In this document: positions 1 to 11,516 of the stretch, in pieces | How the letters are laid out: the number at the start of each line of letters is the position of its first letter | Position numbering within the stretch: position 1 is the first letter of the stretch | Assembly: GCA_004352715.1 (NCBI GenBank) | Contig: SCFE01000037.1 | Location: 1,616,637 to 1,680,636, forward strand | DNA length: 64,000 bases | Origin: Hofstenia miamia | Lineage: Eukaryota > Xenacoelomorpha > Acoela | Reading direction: 5' to 3' | Notes under the pieces: generated by a model | Databases searched by the model: none | What the model was told of the DNA's origin: nothing | What the model saw: only the letters and a program-made list of their open reading frames with translations | Position numbers and translations under genes: made by a program

Positions 1-898
1 TAATTTATTGTTGCGATACAATTATTGTTTTTTTACCTTTTTAGATGCAATTATTTATTTCTACCTCAAAATAATATTGCAATCCAATATTACACACCCC
101 TGGATATATTGGACAAAAAAATTTCGGGAAACAACAATATTTGCGTTGCATCATATTGCTATTTGCTTTCAGTTTTGTTTAGCATCAATTCATATTTAAA
201 TTGAAAACAATTTATGAATTTTTCAGATTTAGCAAAAGCCAGCATTGCCTTTCTTTGGTGATGATATAGCACTCCAAACAATTCTTTCAATTTTGCATCT
301 TACCTTTTTATTTTTTAATATACTTTCAAGTTTATCAATCGAAATCAACCTTGCCTATGCCCTTGGGTCTAACCCAGGGCTAAATATAGGGTTACATCCA
401 AAAATGAAGTCTGAAATACGGTTTTCAGAATGTTGCTAATAATAATGTTTCCAAGTTCAACATAGAAGTTATGCTGTAGTTTTAGCAGACCAGTAAATTT
501 TATGGAAATAAGATTTTTAAAAATCTAATGGGGAGTGAAACAAGGTAAAATTTTGGTCTTGCATAGCCCTAACCACTAACTGTAAGAGTTATGGAAACGT
601 GGAAGTATTTTCAAAATAGTTGTAGTGGAATGGAAGTGAAAAAAATTGCATTCTCATATGTAACCCAGGTCTGACCACGATGTTACCCCAATTCCTTCTC
701 AAATATAAATTTGAATGTTATATAATAAAGAATTAACGCTGCATCCCAAATTATATGGCGCATTATTGATTTCAATCTCTGAAGAATCAAGCGTAAAATT
801 ATACCCGGATTTTTGAAGTTTTTCACCCAACTCACACCCGCAAAGTCTTAAAGAACTGTCCCCAACCTGCACCCATATCCATGCGACTGTGGGTATAC
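1..898. other. No recognisable gene
   Basis: AT-rich sequence. Two short open frames (8-199, 245-439) have no family signature and biased composition. I see no feature here that I can support. Confidence 0.5.
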
Positions 899-1123
899 CT
901 TAGCAATTAACCCTTGATTGATAACGGCTTCAACTATTGTATTCTGCTTATTCTCTGTTGAGAGGGAAGCATATACCTCAAGAGAAATTTTAGAATGTTT
1001 TCAGGAAGTCCGATATCATCATTGCACTTGCTATAGTTAAAATGTTATATTTTAAATTTGAAGCATTTTTTTGGACAGCCTGTAGTACTTTCACGTATAT
1101 AATGTTAATAATACATGTATATG
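899..1123 (-). repeat. Dispersed repeat, inverted partner at 15223-15447
   Basis: The reverse complement of this stretch is nearly identical to 15223-15447. Both can be read as a short ORF (here on the minus strand, up to 1196) with no family I recognise. In the second location it abuts CR1 ORF1 sequence, so it is likely part of a mobile element or carried by one. Confidence 0.75.
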
Positions 1124-1632
1124 TAAATTTTATTCTATTCAAAGCGTAATAAAATTTTGAATTGAAATCTATGCTATTTACAGAAAAATTATTCATTTTT
1201 ATTAAGTTTTTTACAATTTAACGATTATGTACATATCTCAGAATGTATAGGTTTCTTATAAATGAAGGTAAAACTGAAGTTTGTATTTTGCAACCCACTA
1301 ACAATAATTGCGACATTTCAGCTGTAGTCCTTATTCTCAATAATATTAAGTAGATCACTTCAAGTACTTTTATAATAAATCAGGAAAGTGTAACATTTAC
1401 TGATATATAAATGTTATGTTTTAAAACTTGATGTCCCATTATGATGGGCGTTAAGTGCTTCAAAAAAAATTCTTCCAAAACTAAAGACTACATTTCCAAA
1501 TCAATCTTTTTCCCATGACAGCTTGTCATTTTCAATAGTATTTTAACATTTTATAAACTCATTGTTATAGTACGAATTCAATGCCAGGGTTTCACATATA
1601 AGCAGAACATTTTGCCTGTATTAATTATATAA

Positions 1633-3410
1633 TTGTTTGAAGGAATCATAATGATAATATATTCTACTTTAAAAAAACAATTAATTAATGTGTCTTACTG
1701 CCCCTCAAAAAACTACCTCAATGAATTTTTTAATCAAATCGAGGCCGAGTTATCTTCTGCATGTTCTGAAAACAAAGATGTCATATTAATGGGCGATTGG
1801 AATTTAAATTACTTCAATCATCGCGAAAAAGAAAAACTAGATCTTTTATTAAACACTTTTAATTTATTTTCGTCGAACACAATCCTACCTACAAGAAATG
1901 TATCCACTTCTAGCACGCTTATTGATCATATCATTACTACAGATAATAAAGATAACTATAGTTTTTACTGTGGAGAATTCCCATTTTCTGATCATTGCAT
2001 TATTGCAATACAAGTGCCTAAGGATACTACTAGAATAATTCAAGAATGGATTTTTATCCGTGACCATTCTAGAGAAAATATTTATAAACTTAAATCTGAG
2101 CTAAGCGTACAAGATTGGAATGATGTATATTCAGCCTCTGAGCCAAACAGTATGCTAAACAAATTTCTAATTAAGCTTGAATATTTTTTTGATATCTTTT
2201 GCCCCCAAAAAAAATTCTATCTAATTCTTCTTTGAAAAAATCTAATGATGGTAAACCTTGGATTGATTCTAAGTGTAAGCAATGCATAACAAATAAAAAT
2301 CAAGCTCATAAAGAGTACCTACTACTAAAAACCAGCGAAACTTTTAGCCGTTACAAAAAGGCCAGAAATATTTGTAATGTAATTATTCGAAAAGCGCAAA
2401 ATATTTATTCTAAAAATATTTTCAACGGATTAAATCAAAGAAACAAATGGAGGTTTATCAATAAATTGACCAATTCTCAGAAAAAATGTATGGGCGACAT
2501 TGATGCAATTAAGGACCATGATGGAAACCTGCAAGATGCCCCCATAAAAATCGCTAATATCTTAAACGAAACTTTTATCAACTTGGGAAATTATGCAGGC
2601 GAACATATTGAATTTAATTCTCCACAGAAAAATAGTATTCCAATTTTTAAATTCAGATATACTACTACTTATGAGATGATTAAAGCAATAACAAAACTCA
2701 AATCGAATAAATCAAATGGCCCAGCAAAAGTACCTGCCTGGATTTTGAAAGAAATTGCGTCAATTATTAGTAAACCACTAAATTTTATTTTCAATGAGTG
2801 CATCAAAACAAAAATTTTTCCTGATGTTCTAAAAAAAGCTCATGTAATAGCGGTTTTTAAAAAATATGATGAAAATATTGCCTCCAATTATAGACCAATC
2901 TCGGTTACTTCCCCACTTAGTAAAATATTTGAGAGACTTTTATCGGATCAAATTTACGATCACATGCAAAAATATAATCTAATGTCTGATGCACAATTTG
3001 GATTTCGAAAACATTTTTCTTCTACTGATGCTCTTATCCAAGCAACTGAACACTTGAGGAATTTCCTAGATAAAAAAACTATGTCGCAATTGCTTGCTTA
3101 GATATTTCTAAAGCTTTTGACTCAATCAATCATAAAATATTATACGAAAAACTAAAACATATAGGTATGGNTAAAATTGTAAAATTGCTTCCACCCTATA
3201 ATTGCATAAAAATCCCAGAATTTTCGAACAACATCAACGAAAGAACAAAAAGATTTACTGTAAACAAGTATAAATCTAAAATAAAGCGAAATTCTTTTAT
3301 AAATAATGCAATAAGGCAATGGAATGAATTTCCCCAAGAGATCAAATGTATTAAAAATGTAAAACACTTTCGCAAACGTGTTAAGGAATTAATTCTAAAG
3401 TAAAAGTTCA
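1633..3410 (+). pseudogene. CR1-like LINE ORF2 remnant (endonuclease + reverse transcriptase)
   Basis: This is a degraded ORF2 of a CR1/L2-type non-LTR retrotransposon, which would nick target DNA and reverse-transcribe its own RNA. Frame 1633-2235 holds the C-terminal half of an APE-type endonuclease, with MGDWNLN (the GDxN block), TLIDHI and FSDHCI (the catalytic SDH block). After a frameshift near 2200, frame 2199-3101 carries the RT fingers: SNGPAKVPAWILKE, then NYRPISVTSPLSKIFERLL, then AQFGFRK. A second frameshift near 3100 leads to LDISKAFDSINH, which contains the first RT catalytic Asp. A single N at 3171 then jumps directly to the ORF2 C-terminus (PPYNCIKIPEF to QWNEFPQEIK), so the palm motif with the double Asp is missing. 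Closely related copies lie at 4515, 20755 and 50000-52750. It cannot be active as assembled. Confidence 0.9.
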
Positions 3411-3514
3411 TCTGTGGAAAAGCTTGGATAGGCTACAAATTTTATAATACTGATTATACTACTACTACAAGACTATAATATTCGTAGCCTAAAATGACGC
3501 TTTTCTTGTATATA

Positions 3515-4514
3515 NNNNNNNNNNNNNNNNNNNNNNNNNNNNNNNNNNNNNNNNNNNNNNNNNNNNNNNNNNNNNNNNNNNNNNNNNNNNNNNNNNNNNN
3601 NNNNNNNNNNNNNNNNNNNNNNNNNNNNNNNNNNNNNNNNNNNNNNNNNNNNNNNNNNNNNNNNNNNNNNNNNNNNNNNNNNNNNNNNNNNNNNNNNNNN
3701 NNNNNNNNNNNNNNNNNNNNNNNNNNNNNNNNNNNNNNNNNNNNNNNNNNNNNNNNNNNNNNNNNNNNNNNNNNNNNNNNNNNNNNNNNNNNNNNNNNNN
3801 NNNNNNNNNNNNNNNNNNNNNNNNNNNNNNNNNNNNNNNNNNNNNNNNNNNNNNNNNNNNNNNNNNNNNNNNNNNNNNNNNNNNNNNNNNNNNNNNNNNN
3901 NNNNNNNNNNNNNNNNNNNNNNNNNNNNNNNNNNNNNNNNNNNNNNNNNNNNNNNNNNNNNNNNNNNNNNNNNNNNNNNNNNNNNNNNNNNNNNNNNNNN
4001 NNNNNNNNNNNNNNNNNNNNNNNNNNNNNNNNNNNNNNNNNNNNNNNNNNNNNNNNNNNNNNNNNNNNNNNNNNNNNNNNNNNNNNNNNNNNNNNNNNNN
4101 NNNNNNNNNNNNNNNNNNNNNNNNNNNNNNNNNNNNNNNNNNNNNNNNNNNNNNNNNNNNNNNNNNNNNNNNNNNNNNNNNNNNNNNNNNNNNNNNNNNN
4201 NNNNNNNNNNNNNNNNNNNNNNNNNNNNNNNNNNNNNNNNNNNNNNNNNNNNNNNNNNNNNNNNNNNNNNNNNNNNNNNNNNNNNNNNNNNNNNNNNNNN
4301 NNNNNNNNNNNNNNNNNNNNNNNNNNNNNNNNNNNNNNNNNNNNNNNNNNNNNNNNNNNNNNNNNNNNNNNNNNNNNNNNNNNNNNNNNNNNNNNNNNNN
4401 NNNNNNNNNNNNNNNNNNNNNNNNNNNNNNNNNNNNNNNNNNNNNNNNNNNNNNNNNNNNNNNNNNNNNNNNNNNNNNNNNNNNNNNNNNNNNNNNNNNN
4501 NNNNNNNNNNNNNN
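3515..4514. other. Assembly gap (1000 N)
   Basis: Exactly 1000 undetermined bases, a conventional placeholder length. The left flank (3276-3514) and right flank (4515-4753) are near-identical LINE 3' ends with about five differences, so the true gap content and order are uncertain. Confidence 0.98.
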
Positions 4515-4880
4515 CTAAAATAAAGCGTAATTCTTTTATAAATAATGCAATAAGGCAATGGAATGAATTTCCCCAAGAGATCAAATGTATTAAAAATGTA
4601 AAACACTTTCGCAAACGTGTTAAGGAATTAATTCTAAAGCAAAAGTTCATCTGTGGAAAAGCTTGGGTAGGCTACAAATTTTATAATACTGATTATACTA
4701 CTACTACAAGACTATAATATCCGTAGCCTAAAATGAAGCTTTTCTTGTATATATTTCATGTCTTTTTATTATTTTTGTACATTATTGACGCTATTTAGAG
4801 AACTTATCAGTTTCTGAAATTGTAAATAAAAGTCTCTAAATATAGAATATCTTATCTTATCTTATCTTATCTTATTATTT
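4515..4880 (+). mobile_element. CR1-like LINE 3' end with (TTATC)n tail
   Basis: The last ~35 codons of ORF2 (FINNAIRQWNEFPQEIK to HFRKRVKELILK) are followed by a 3' UTR with a GACGCTATTTAGAG block and a later complementary-looking CTCTAAATATAG block. The copy then ends in about six TTATC-type pentamers at 4846-4875. Short tandem-repeat tails are characteristic of CR1/L2-type LINEs. Confidence 0.88.
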
Positions 4881-4884
4881 TAAT

Positions 4885-5235
4885 CCTTTTTCATTACAAA
4901 AATGTAAAATACTTATTAAAGATAAAAATACTATTAAATATTATTCATTGTTTAAAGAGATAAAGAACTTTTAAGCAAAGTTAAAATTTTCCTTAAGCAA
5001 AAGTATATCTAAGGTCACTCATAGTTAGGATGCATATTCTACAATGATTATTCAACAACCCGTACTTTAAATCTCTATTTGTTATTTATCCCTTGCCTGG
5101 TAGATGTAATGTTTAGTATTTTTGTGATGTATGTATTTGTATGTATGCTTGTATATTTTTGACGCTATTTAGATAAACTACCATTTTGTATTGTCAATGT
5201 TTATCTGAATAAAGATTATCTTATCATATTTTAAA
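4885..5235 (+). mobile_element. Second CR1-like LINE 3' end
   Basis: This is a diverged relative of the copy just upstream. It has a degraded ORF2 terminus (AAAGTATATCTAAGGTCACTC region) and a GACGCTATTTAGATAAAC block. A complementary GTTTATCTGAATAAAG block follows, with a short TTATC tail ending near 5225. Sequence 16430-16640 is a related copy of the first part. Confidence 0.7.
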
Positions 5236-5239
5236 TTTA

Positions 5240-6033
5240 ATGAGCGGAAAATATGAAGAAAAAATAACTATATTCAGAGATTACTTTAACAATATATAAT
5301 ATACTGATAGCAACTCTGAAAGCGTCAAAAATGTACAAAAACATTTAAAAAATAAAATTTTGAGCTCTTGGTCTATGGGGTTATATTTTCTGCTAGTTGA
5401 ATCTGGATTTTAATCTTTAAAACCACTCCATTTGAATTTAATTATTTCTTTTTTAGAATTAGAGAAATATCGTATGAAACTTTTTTTAAATATCTTCAAT
5501 GGTTTCAGTACCAATTCTAAATTTTATAGAGGTATTAATAAATGAGTTTTTCATGATTCTCTTTTTACAAAGAATTTGTTTCATATTTCGAGTGCGGGTG
5601 TTTGTGTGCCATTTTACCAAGTTTAAAAAAATTTATCTTATTATAGGGGATTATAATGTTTCAGATTTTATAGAATTTTGTTAATACATTTATTTGAATT
5701 AGGCATTGAGGATTTATGTATATCAATACCAATACAGCCTCGAAAATGTTTAAAGATGTGAATACTTTTCATGATGCTTCCTTCTATTTTAGATACTTTT
5801 CTTGAATTAGAATATGAGTGTAAATAAATGGTAACCTCTTACCAAATTCAATTTACATCCTATTTGAGTAGTTCATCCAATAAATGAAGTTTTTCTATGG
5901 GAAAGGTAAAGTTCAACAACAATGTTAAAAAATTCCCTAGCCATTATATAGATATAGAGTACGAGTAGGGAATCGGAAACACTTGAGATTATTTGCACAA
6001 ACAAGAGTACATACTAATAAATTTTACCGTTTT

Positions 6034-6064
<31 letters not shown>

Positions 6065-6100
6065 TAAAGTTCTGAGGAATACATAATACAGTAAATTCAG
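5240..6100. other. No recognisable gene
   Basis: AT-rich intergenic sequence lying just past the stop codon of the minus-strand FG-GAP gene, with a (TA)n tract at about 6043-6066. Short ORFs here have no family signature. Confidence 0.5.
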
Positions 6101-6102
6101 TT

Positions 6103-7878
6103 TCAATATCGCTTATTCAATGAAATACAAATATGAGTGTTATTTACAATAACAATATCGTCGAGATTATCCCTATCGACATCTATTAGCTTAATGATTG
6201 TATTATCACTTGTTGTACAGGGGAACTCTGGACTAGACGTGCTAAAAATTGACGCATCTTTAAGCACATTGTGTTTCGAAACTCGCACTCGAGTGAAGTA
6301 ACTCATTATGCGACCATTGTGATATCGCTTTGTTTCTAGTAGATCAATAATTTGATCGTCATCAAGGTGACCTAAGAGTATTTTCGCATATGAATGGCTC
6401 AATGAAGGTGTAGGCTTCAGTAATAGTTTTGAATTTACTACTTCAACTGTCCCATTATGCGAAAAGTTGAAAGATTTTGATAATCCATGGCTATTGCAAT
6501 AAAGCACATGTTCATCATACCAAAAGTTCAACACCTGACAGTATTTACTGAATCTAATGAAGTCAATGTAGATTGATTCTAAAGACAAATTGCTGTCAAT
6601 TGAAATTCTCAGTAATACTCCATTGGGTTCGGATTCTGTCAAATTGCAGCTTGATACATGAACATTTTTTATCAATGGATTTAGGCAAGTCTGAGTAAAA
6701 GTTTTCCCTGTGACAAACAATGTTGATATAAAGACCTCTTTATGATAATAGTAGACGCCAAATACGAGGGTGCCATTCTGAATATCAGAGTCAAAGTCAA
6801 TTTGGCGCTGAGCATGTACAGCATTCGTTTTTCTGTCAAACGTTAATAACTTCAAAGTCAGAGATTCTATACATGCAACATATGTAAAGTTGTTGTCACT
6901 TGCATCAGTGCAAAGAGGGGTTTCTTGAAACACTATACTAAACAAGCAAGACTGATTACTAGGACTTCTTAGACAAACTGTTTTGCTTTCATAGCACAAA
7001 AGTTCAATGGTATCATCTTGTGTAAATTTCCCAATCCCTAATATATGTGTACAGACACTTGCAATCTCTTCTATTTGAATTTTTGACAAATCATGGAATG
7101 GATTATAAATAAACTTAATTTTCTTGAAATTTATTACCCTACCTGCACCTTGATGGTAGGTACAAATGAATTTTCGATGAAGGAAGTACTTAAAAAATGG
7201 ATCTTCTGTAAAGTTTGTCAGTGGAAAATCCGCATAGAGGCTGTCATTTGTTAAAAGTTTATAGCTTCCTTCTTTTGTATTGTGTGAAACGGAGATTGAT
7301 TGCTTGTGGCTATTCATGCTTAAATATTCAATTCTAAGTACATTGTTTTCAATGGATAGTTGAATGCCATTTCCAATCGTTGAATGATCATTATTCACAC
7401 ATGTTGAGTAAGCAGCAATTTGTCCTAGATACTGAGCATGAATATTTGCCTCTACCTTGGGAATGAAGTGAGTAAGCTTGCACTGTTGTTCTATAACTAC
7501 AGTCTGCAAGTTGGGGTTAGTAAAGTTGCATTTTGATTCTAAAAGATCTTTTTTTTCATAACCTGACACGATGCCGAGGTTGAGAAATCCAGCATTTGGC
7601 AGAATTAAGGTCACAGTTAGAACGCCTCCATACGATGTGGCATTCAAAATTGTAAGCCCCAAATTGAAAAGATGATATCTGGATTTGTTTATGGTTTCCA
7701 TCGAATAGAAATTTTTGGAGCATCGTAAGATTGACTTATCATTTAGAATCCCGAGTTTGTCTGTGTGAACACAATCAATGAGATCACGAACGCTACGAAG
7801 TTTTTCAGAAATGTATGTGTGTTTTTGAATACTACAAAAACCAATATTCAGCAAAAGTTGAAAAATGAGTATATGCAT
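6103..7878 (-). CDS. Secreted FG-GAP/VCBS-repeat-like protein, 591 aa, intronless
   Basis: One uninterrupted ORF of 591 codons. The first residues (MHILIFQLLLNIGFC) look like a signal peptide, and many N-x-S/T sites (NATS, NFT, NNFT, NTH) suggest an extracellular, glycosylated product. The C-terminal fifth contains two Asp-rich loops, LGHLDDDQIIDLL and LIDVDRDNLDDIVIV, which match the calcium-binding DxDxDxxxD loop of FG-GAP/VCBS beta-propeller blades as in integrin alpha chains. The remainder has regularly spaced Cys and beta-rich stretches but no domain I can name. There is no C-terminal membrane segment or obvious GPI signal, so it is probably secreted. Seen: signal peptide and Asp loops. 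Inferred: a propeller fold. No intron is needed in a region where another gene has kilobase introns, so a retrocopy is possible, but the frame is intact. Confidence 0.75.
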   Translation of the reverse strand: MHILIFQLLLNIGFCSIQKHTYISEKLRSVRDLIDCVHTDKLGILNDKSILRCSKNFYSMETINKSRYHLFNLGLTILNATSYGGVLTVTLILPNAGFLNLGIVSGYEKKDLLESKCNFTNPNLQTVVIEQQCKLTHFIPKVEANIHAQYLGQIAAYSTCVNNDHSTIGNGIQLSIENNVLRIEYLSMNSHKQSISVSHNTKEGSYKLLTNDSLYADFPLTNFTEDPFFKYFLHRKFICTYHQGAGRVINFKKIKFIYNPFHDLSKIQIEEIASVCTHILGIGKFTQDDTIELLCYESKTVCLRSPSNQSCLFSIVFQETPLCTDASDNNFTYVACIESLTLKLLTFDRKTNAVHAQRQIDFDSDIQNGTLVFGVYYYHKEVFISTLFVTGKTFTQTCLNPLIKNVHVSSCNLTESEPNGVLLRISIDSNLSLESIYIDFIRFSKYCQVLNFWYDEHVLYCNSHGLSKSFNFSHNGTVEVVNSKLLLKPTPSLSHSYAKILLGHLDDDQIIDLLETKRYHNGRIMSYFTRVRVSKHNVLKDASIFSTSSPEFPCTTSDNTIIKLIDVDRDNLDDIVIVNNTHICISLNKRY

Positions 7879-7969
7879 TCACGCTTTACGCAAGTTCCTG
7901 CTTTCTATTTATTGCGGAAATTAATATTAATGAATCAATTAAACTTTACAAAAACTGATTCTAACTAAT

Positions 7970-8194
7970 TCTTTGATTGCATTGAATTTCTTTAATTGGA
8001 GGAAACTATTTTGTTCAACAAATTCACTCTCTCAATTATATTTAAATTTGCAATATGCTTTAATAGAGTAAAACCCGAGAAATAATTATTGATACTAATT
8101 TTTCACCAAATTTTTCTAAATGAAATATATGTTTTGAACTTATTAAGTTGTAAATACATTTAATAGGGATTGTTTACTCTCTCTCTTTCTTTCT

Positions 8195-8230
<36 letters not shown>

Positions 8231-8594
8231 AAATAATATCATAAACGCATGTATTAGTCCAGTTTCGTTAGTAAAATGGTGGTAATGTTTTAAACTAAAG
8301 GTTTATGTTAAGATGCATGATATTAGAATAATTTGGAAATGTTAAGTTCTTTTTGTCTATTTAATAATTTAGTTTTATCTGTTGTTTCATTGATGGTAAT
8401 TGAGTCTCGTATTTTCATAAATTTTGTTTGCATTATATTTTGAAGTTTTCTTTAACATTTTTGATACTGATGACAGAATATATCTAATTTTAGGTGGCCT
8501 CTCATGTTCTTTGATTATTACTTCCATATGTCGTTTGGTCTCAGCTATTTATGAGTCATCACACTCATCACATTGATATTTGTATGCGACTGAT
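7970..8594. repeat. Intergenic, with CT-rich tract and (TA)n
   Basis: No gene recognised. A pyrimidine tract (CTCTCT then TTTCTTTC) at about 8175-8199 runs into a (TA)n microsatellite ending near 8228. Confidence 0.7.
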
Positions 8595-9539
8595 GATTCC
8601 AAAGACAAAATACGTCTTCATTCTTTAAAATTTTTTGATGTCTTAATATACATCTATATATATATATATATATATATGAGGTGGACAATTTATCGATTAA
8701 CTTTAAGCAATTCAGCGACTTCTTCCAAAAACATTTCTGCTACAGGACTATTCGTAAGAGATTGTACAATGTATACCTTGATCCTTGCACACAATATGCT
8801 GAAGTTGCCTGCCCCACTGATATCAGTTTGGTTCAGAGTCGCCAAAAGCAATTCAGCATTGAGGGGGCAAAACTTGGTAACTTGATTTATAAATACATTT
8901 TTAGACCTACCTATTGATTTGATTCTCTTTCTCATAAAGTATGGATGTGATCTAACTGCACATAAAACACTTTTTAATTCATACACCTATATTTCTTAGG
9001 CCAATTAGCTTACCAATATTTACCAATACCTCATTACTAATCAATATGCATTTACTAATTTTGGAATGATTTTTTCAGTAAAAATCTTGGTTTGAAATAA
9101 AGTCAGTTTTTGTCTATTGTAATATTTTACCAGGAAACTAGACATAATCATGGGTGGGCATAGGTTGTGAGTGACACAGGCCCTAACATGAAGACAGGCG
9201 TTGAAAATCTGAGCATATTAGCAATGTGCATATAATTTATTAACGTTAAAGTTCGCTTTATTATGTAGGGAATCCTTCAAAATTCAGGCTTTTATTGGGC
9301 TATTTTCACGTTAAATTTAGATTTTTCTACACTTTTTCATCAAATATTTGAAAGTTGTGAAAGGGGATTTCATGTATGTAGATTACATCGAATGTGAATT
9401 GTCTATAGGTTGAATATGTGGATTCAGTTGAATGTCTTCGTGGAAGTTCATTTTGAGAGCGTGGGTTAGGCTAGGTAGGAAAAGATGTCAAATTTATATT
9501 TTTCTCTTAGTTCAATAAAAATTTTCTTTCCGTCTTACA

Positions 9540-9870
9540 ACAGGTTTTGAAACTTTGAAAACAATTTATAAATTAAACCCAACAAATCTAGCAGGCCTTA
9601 CAAATTTCCTTCATCGACACCTAAAATCACTACACATATGATTGCCAGTCACTTGAATTACATATTTAACGAATGCATAAGAAATAATTAGTTTCCGGAT
9701 TATTTAAAAATTGCTCATGTTGCTCCCATTCTTAAGAAAAACGATCTGGTACTCACACATAGTTATAGGCCAATTTCTATCTCAATCTCCAATAATCAAA
9801 TTATTGAAAAGATTATTGCACTATCAAATTACGGAACACCTAAATAAATACACTCAATTTTGATTTCGAA
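9540..9870 (+). pseudogene. LINE reverse-transcriptase fragment
   Basis: Readable with interruptions: SHLNYIFNECIRNN, a stop, then FPDYLKIAHVAPILKKND and SYRPIS. These are the conserved RT blocks also seen at 2780-2910 and 20930-21030. The fragment is broken by stops and ends where a separate CR1 5' end begins at 9900. An identical copy lies at 11517-11847. Confidence 0.85.
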
Positions 9871-9899
9871 AAAAATTTTTCAGTTACTGATTTCTTCGT

Positions 9900-10572
9900 G
9901 AGCAGTTGGTCCGGCTGAGCTCTCCACCCTACACTCACTCGGTAGTGAGAATTTTATAACGAATAAGCGTAGCAAAATCACATCTGCTAAACTTCTAGCT
10001 CCCATCAAAGGAAGAGCTTTACCATTGAGCAGTTTACTCCACACTATTCTTGCACACAAAGAAAAGAAGGTTCCGCCGATCAAAATTCCAGAGAAGGATG
10101 GACGCAAGTTTCACCGCTTAACAAAACCGTCGCAGCATCATCAAACATCACAAACTTATCCCCCTCCTCACAAACATCCGAGGTACGAAAATGTCGCGCC
10201 AAACGACTACGAATAGATGCAGGTATGCTTATTTTAGGCCACGGTTAGACTAGGTGATTGGTTAAAAGTGATCTGTCACTTTTGAAAGCGTTGCACGTCT
10301 AACCAGCCTAGATAATTAGCGATGTGACGATCACAAGGGAATCGAACGCGCACGATTTCTTCGTGATCGTCACATCGCTAATTATCTCGGGTGGTTAGAT
10401 GTGCGATTCACTCAAAATGTGATAGATCACTTTTGAGTAAATCACTAGTCTAACCGTGGCCTTAGGAACCTCCATGTATCGATACCTAAAAGCACCCGCT
10501 CTACTAAAGAAAGACACAGTTGCCGTACATTCATATCCCGGAGCAACCACAGAAGACATGACAGAAACAATT
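9900..10572 (+). pseudogene. CR1-like LINE 5' end and start of ORF1, interrupted by a MITE
   Basis: Begins with GAGCAGTTGGTCC, which also starts the element at 48026, so it marks the 5' end of this LINE family. ORF1 begins as a basic, Pro/His-rich segment (LAHKEKKVPPIK; PPPHKHPRYE). It then shifts frame and reaches the SGNH block I, where the codons for LIL and GTSMYRYL are separated by the MITE at 10237-10461. Downstream, YLKAPALLKKDTVAVHSYPGA matches the ORF1 at 48276. The sequence is cut by the single-N join at 10573; the continuation is in the second unit. Confidence 0.85.
10237..10461. mobile_element. 225-bp MITE, PIF/Harbinger-like (TTA target duplication)
   Basis: Starts with GGCCACGGTTAGACTAG and ends with the reverse complement CTAGTCTAACCGTGGCC. 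The inner parts are also largely self-complementary, so nearly the whole element can fold as a hairpin. It is flanked by TTA on both sides (10234-10236, 10462-10464). A 3-bp TTA/TWA target duplication is typical of PIF/Harbinger elements; family assignment rests on that alone. It has no coding capacity. Removing it restores the ORF1 reading frame at that point. The second unit carries an identical copy at 12214-12438. Confidence 0.85.
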
Positions 10573-11516
10573 NGATTCCAAAGACAAAATACGTCTTCAT
10601 TCTTTAAAATTTTTTGATGTCTTAATATACATCTATATATATATATATATATATGAGGTGGACAATTTATCGATTAACTTTAAGCAATTCAGCGACTTCT
10701 TCCAAAAACATTTCTGCTACAGGACTATTCGTAAGAGATTGTACAATGTATACCTTGATCCTTGCACACAATATGCTGAAGTTGCCTGCCCCACTGATAT
10801 CAGTTTGGTTCAGAGTCGCCAAAAGCAATTCAGCATTGAGGGGGCAAAACTTGGTAACTTGATTTATAAATACATTTTTAGACCTACCTATTGATTTGAT
10901 TCTCTTTCTCATAAAGTATGGATGTGATCTAACTGCACATAAAACACTTTTTAATTCATACACCTATATTTCTTAGGCCAATTAGCTTACCAATATTTAC
11001 CAATACCTCATTACTAATCAATATGCATTTACTAATTTTGGAATGATTTTTTCAGTAAAAATCTTGGTTTGAAATAAAGTCAGTTTTTGTCTATTGTAAT
11101 ATTTTACCAGGAAACTAGACATAATCATGGGTGGGCATAGGTTGTGAGTGACACAGGCCCTAACATGAAGACAGGCGTTGAAAATCTGAGCATATTAGCA
11201 ATGTGCATATAATTTATTAACGTTAAAGTTCGCTTTATTATGTAGGGAATCCTTCAAAATTCAGGCTTTTATTGGGCTATTTTCACGTTAAATTTAGATT
11301 TTTCTACACTTTTTCATCAAATATTTGAAAGTTGTGAAAGGGGATTTCATGTATGTAGATTACATCGAATGTGAATTGTCTATAGGTTGAATATGTGGAT
11401 TCAGTTGAATGTCTTCGTGGAAGTTCATTTTGAGAGCGTGGGTTAGGCTAGGTAGGAAAAGATGTCAAATTTATATTTTTCTCTTAGTTCAATAAAAATT
11501 TTCTTTCCGTCTTACA

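Larger units (their letters stand above)
8595..10572 (+). repeat. Direct duplicate, unit 1 (~1.98 kb)
   Basis: Near-identical to 10574-12549; the two units differ by 2 bp in a (TA)n tract near 8660. They are separated by a single N at 10573. This is the signature of two contig ends that overlap but were scaffolded without merging, so the duplication is probably not real. The unit contains a LINE RT fragment, a CR1 5' end with ORF1, and a MITE. Confidence 0.93.

Noticed and set aside
3454-4717. Long ORFs of about 380-400 codons on both strands
   Set aside because: They are almost entirely undetermined bases of the 1000-N gap.
8690-8986. ORFs on both strands repeated at 10667-10963
   Set aside because: Repeated only because the 2-kb unit is duplicated; no family signature, and both strands open equally.
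10310-10345. tRNA-like GGGAATCGAACGC string
   Set aside because: Lies inside the self-complementary MITE; no cloverleaf or anticodon arm can be drawn around it.
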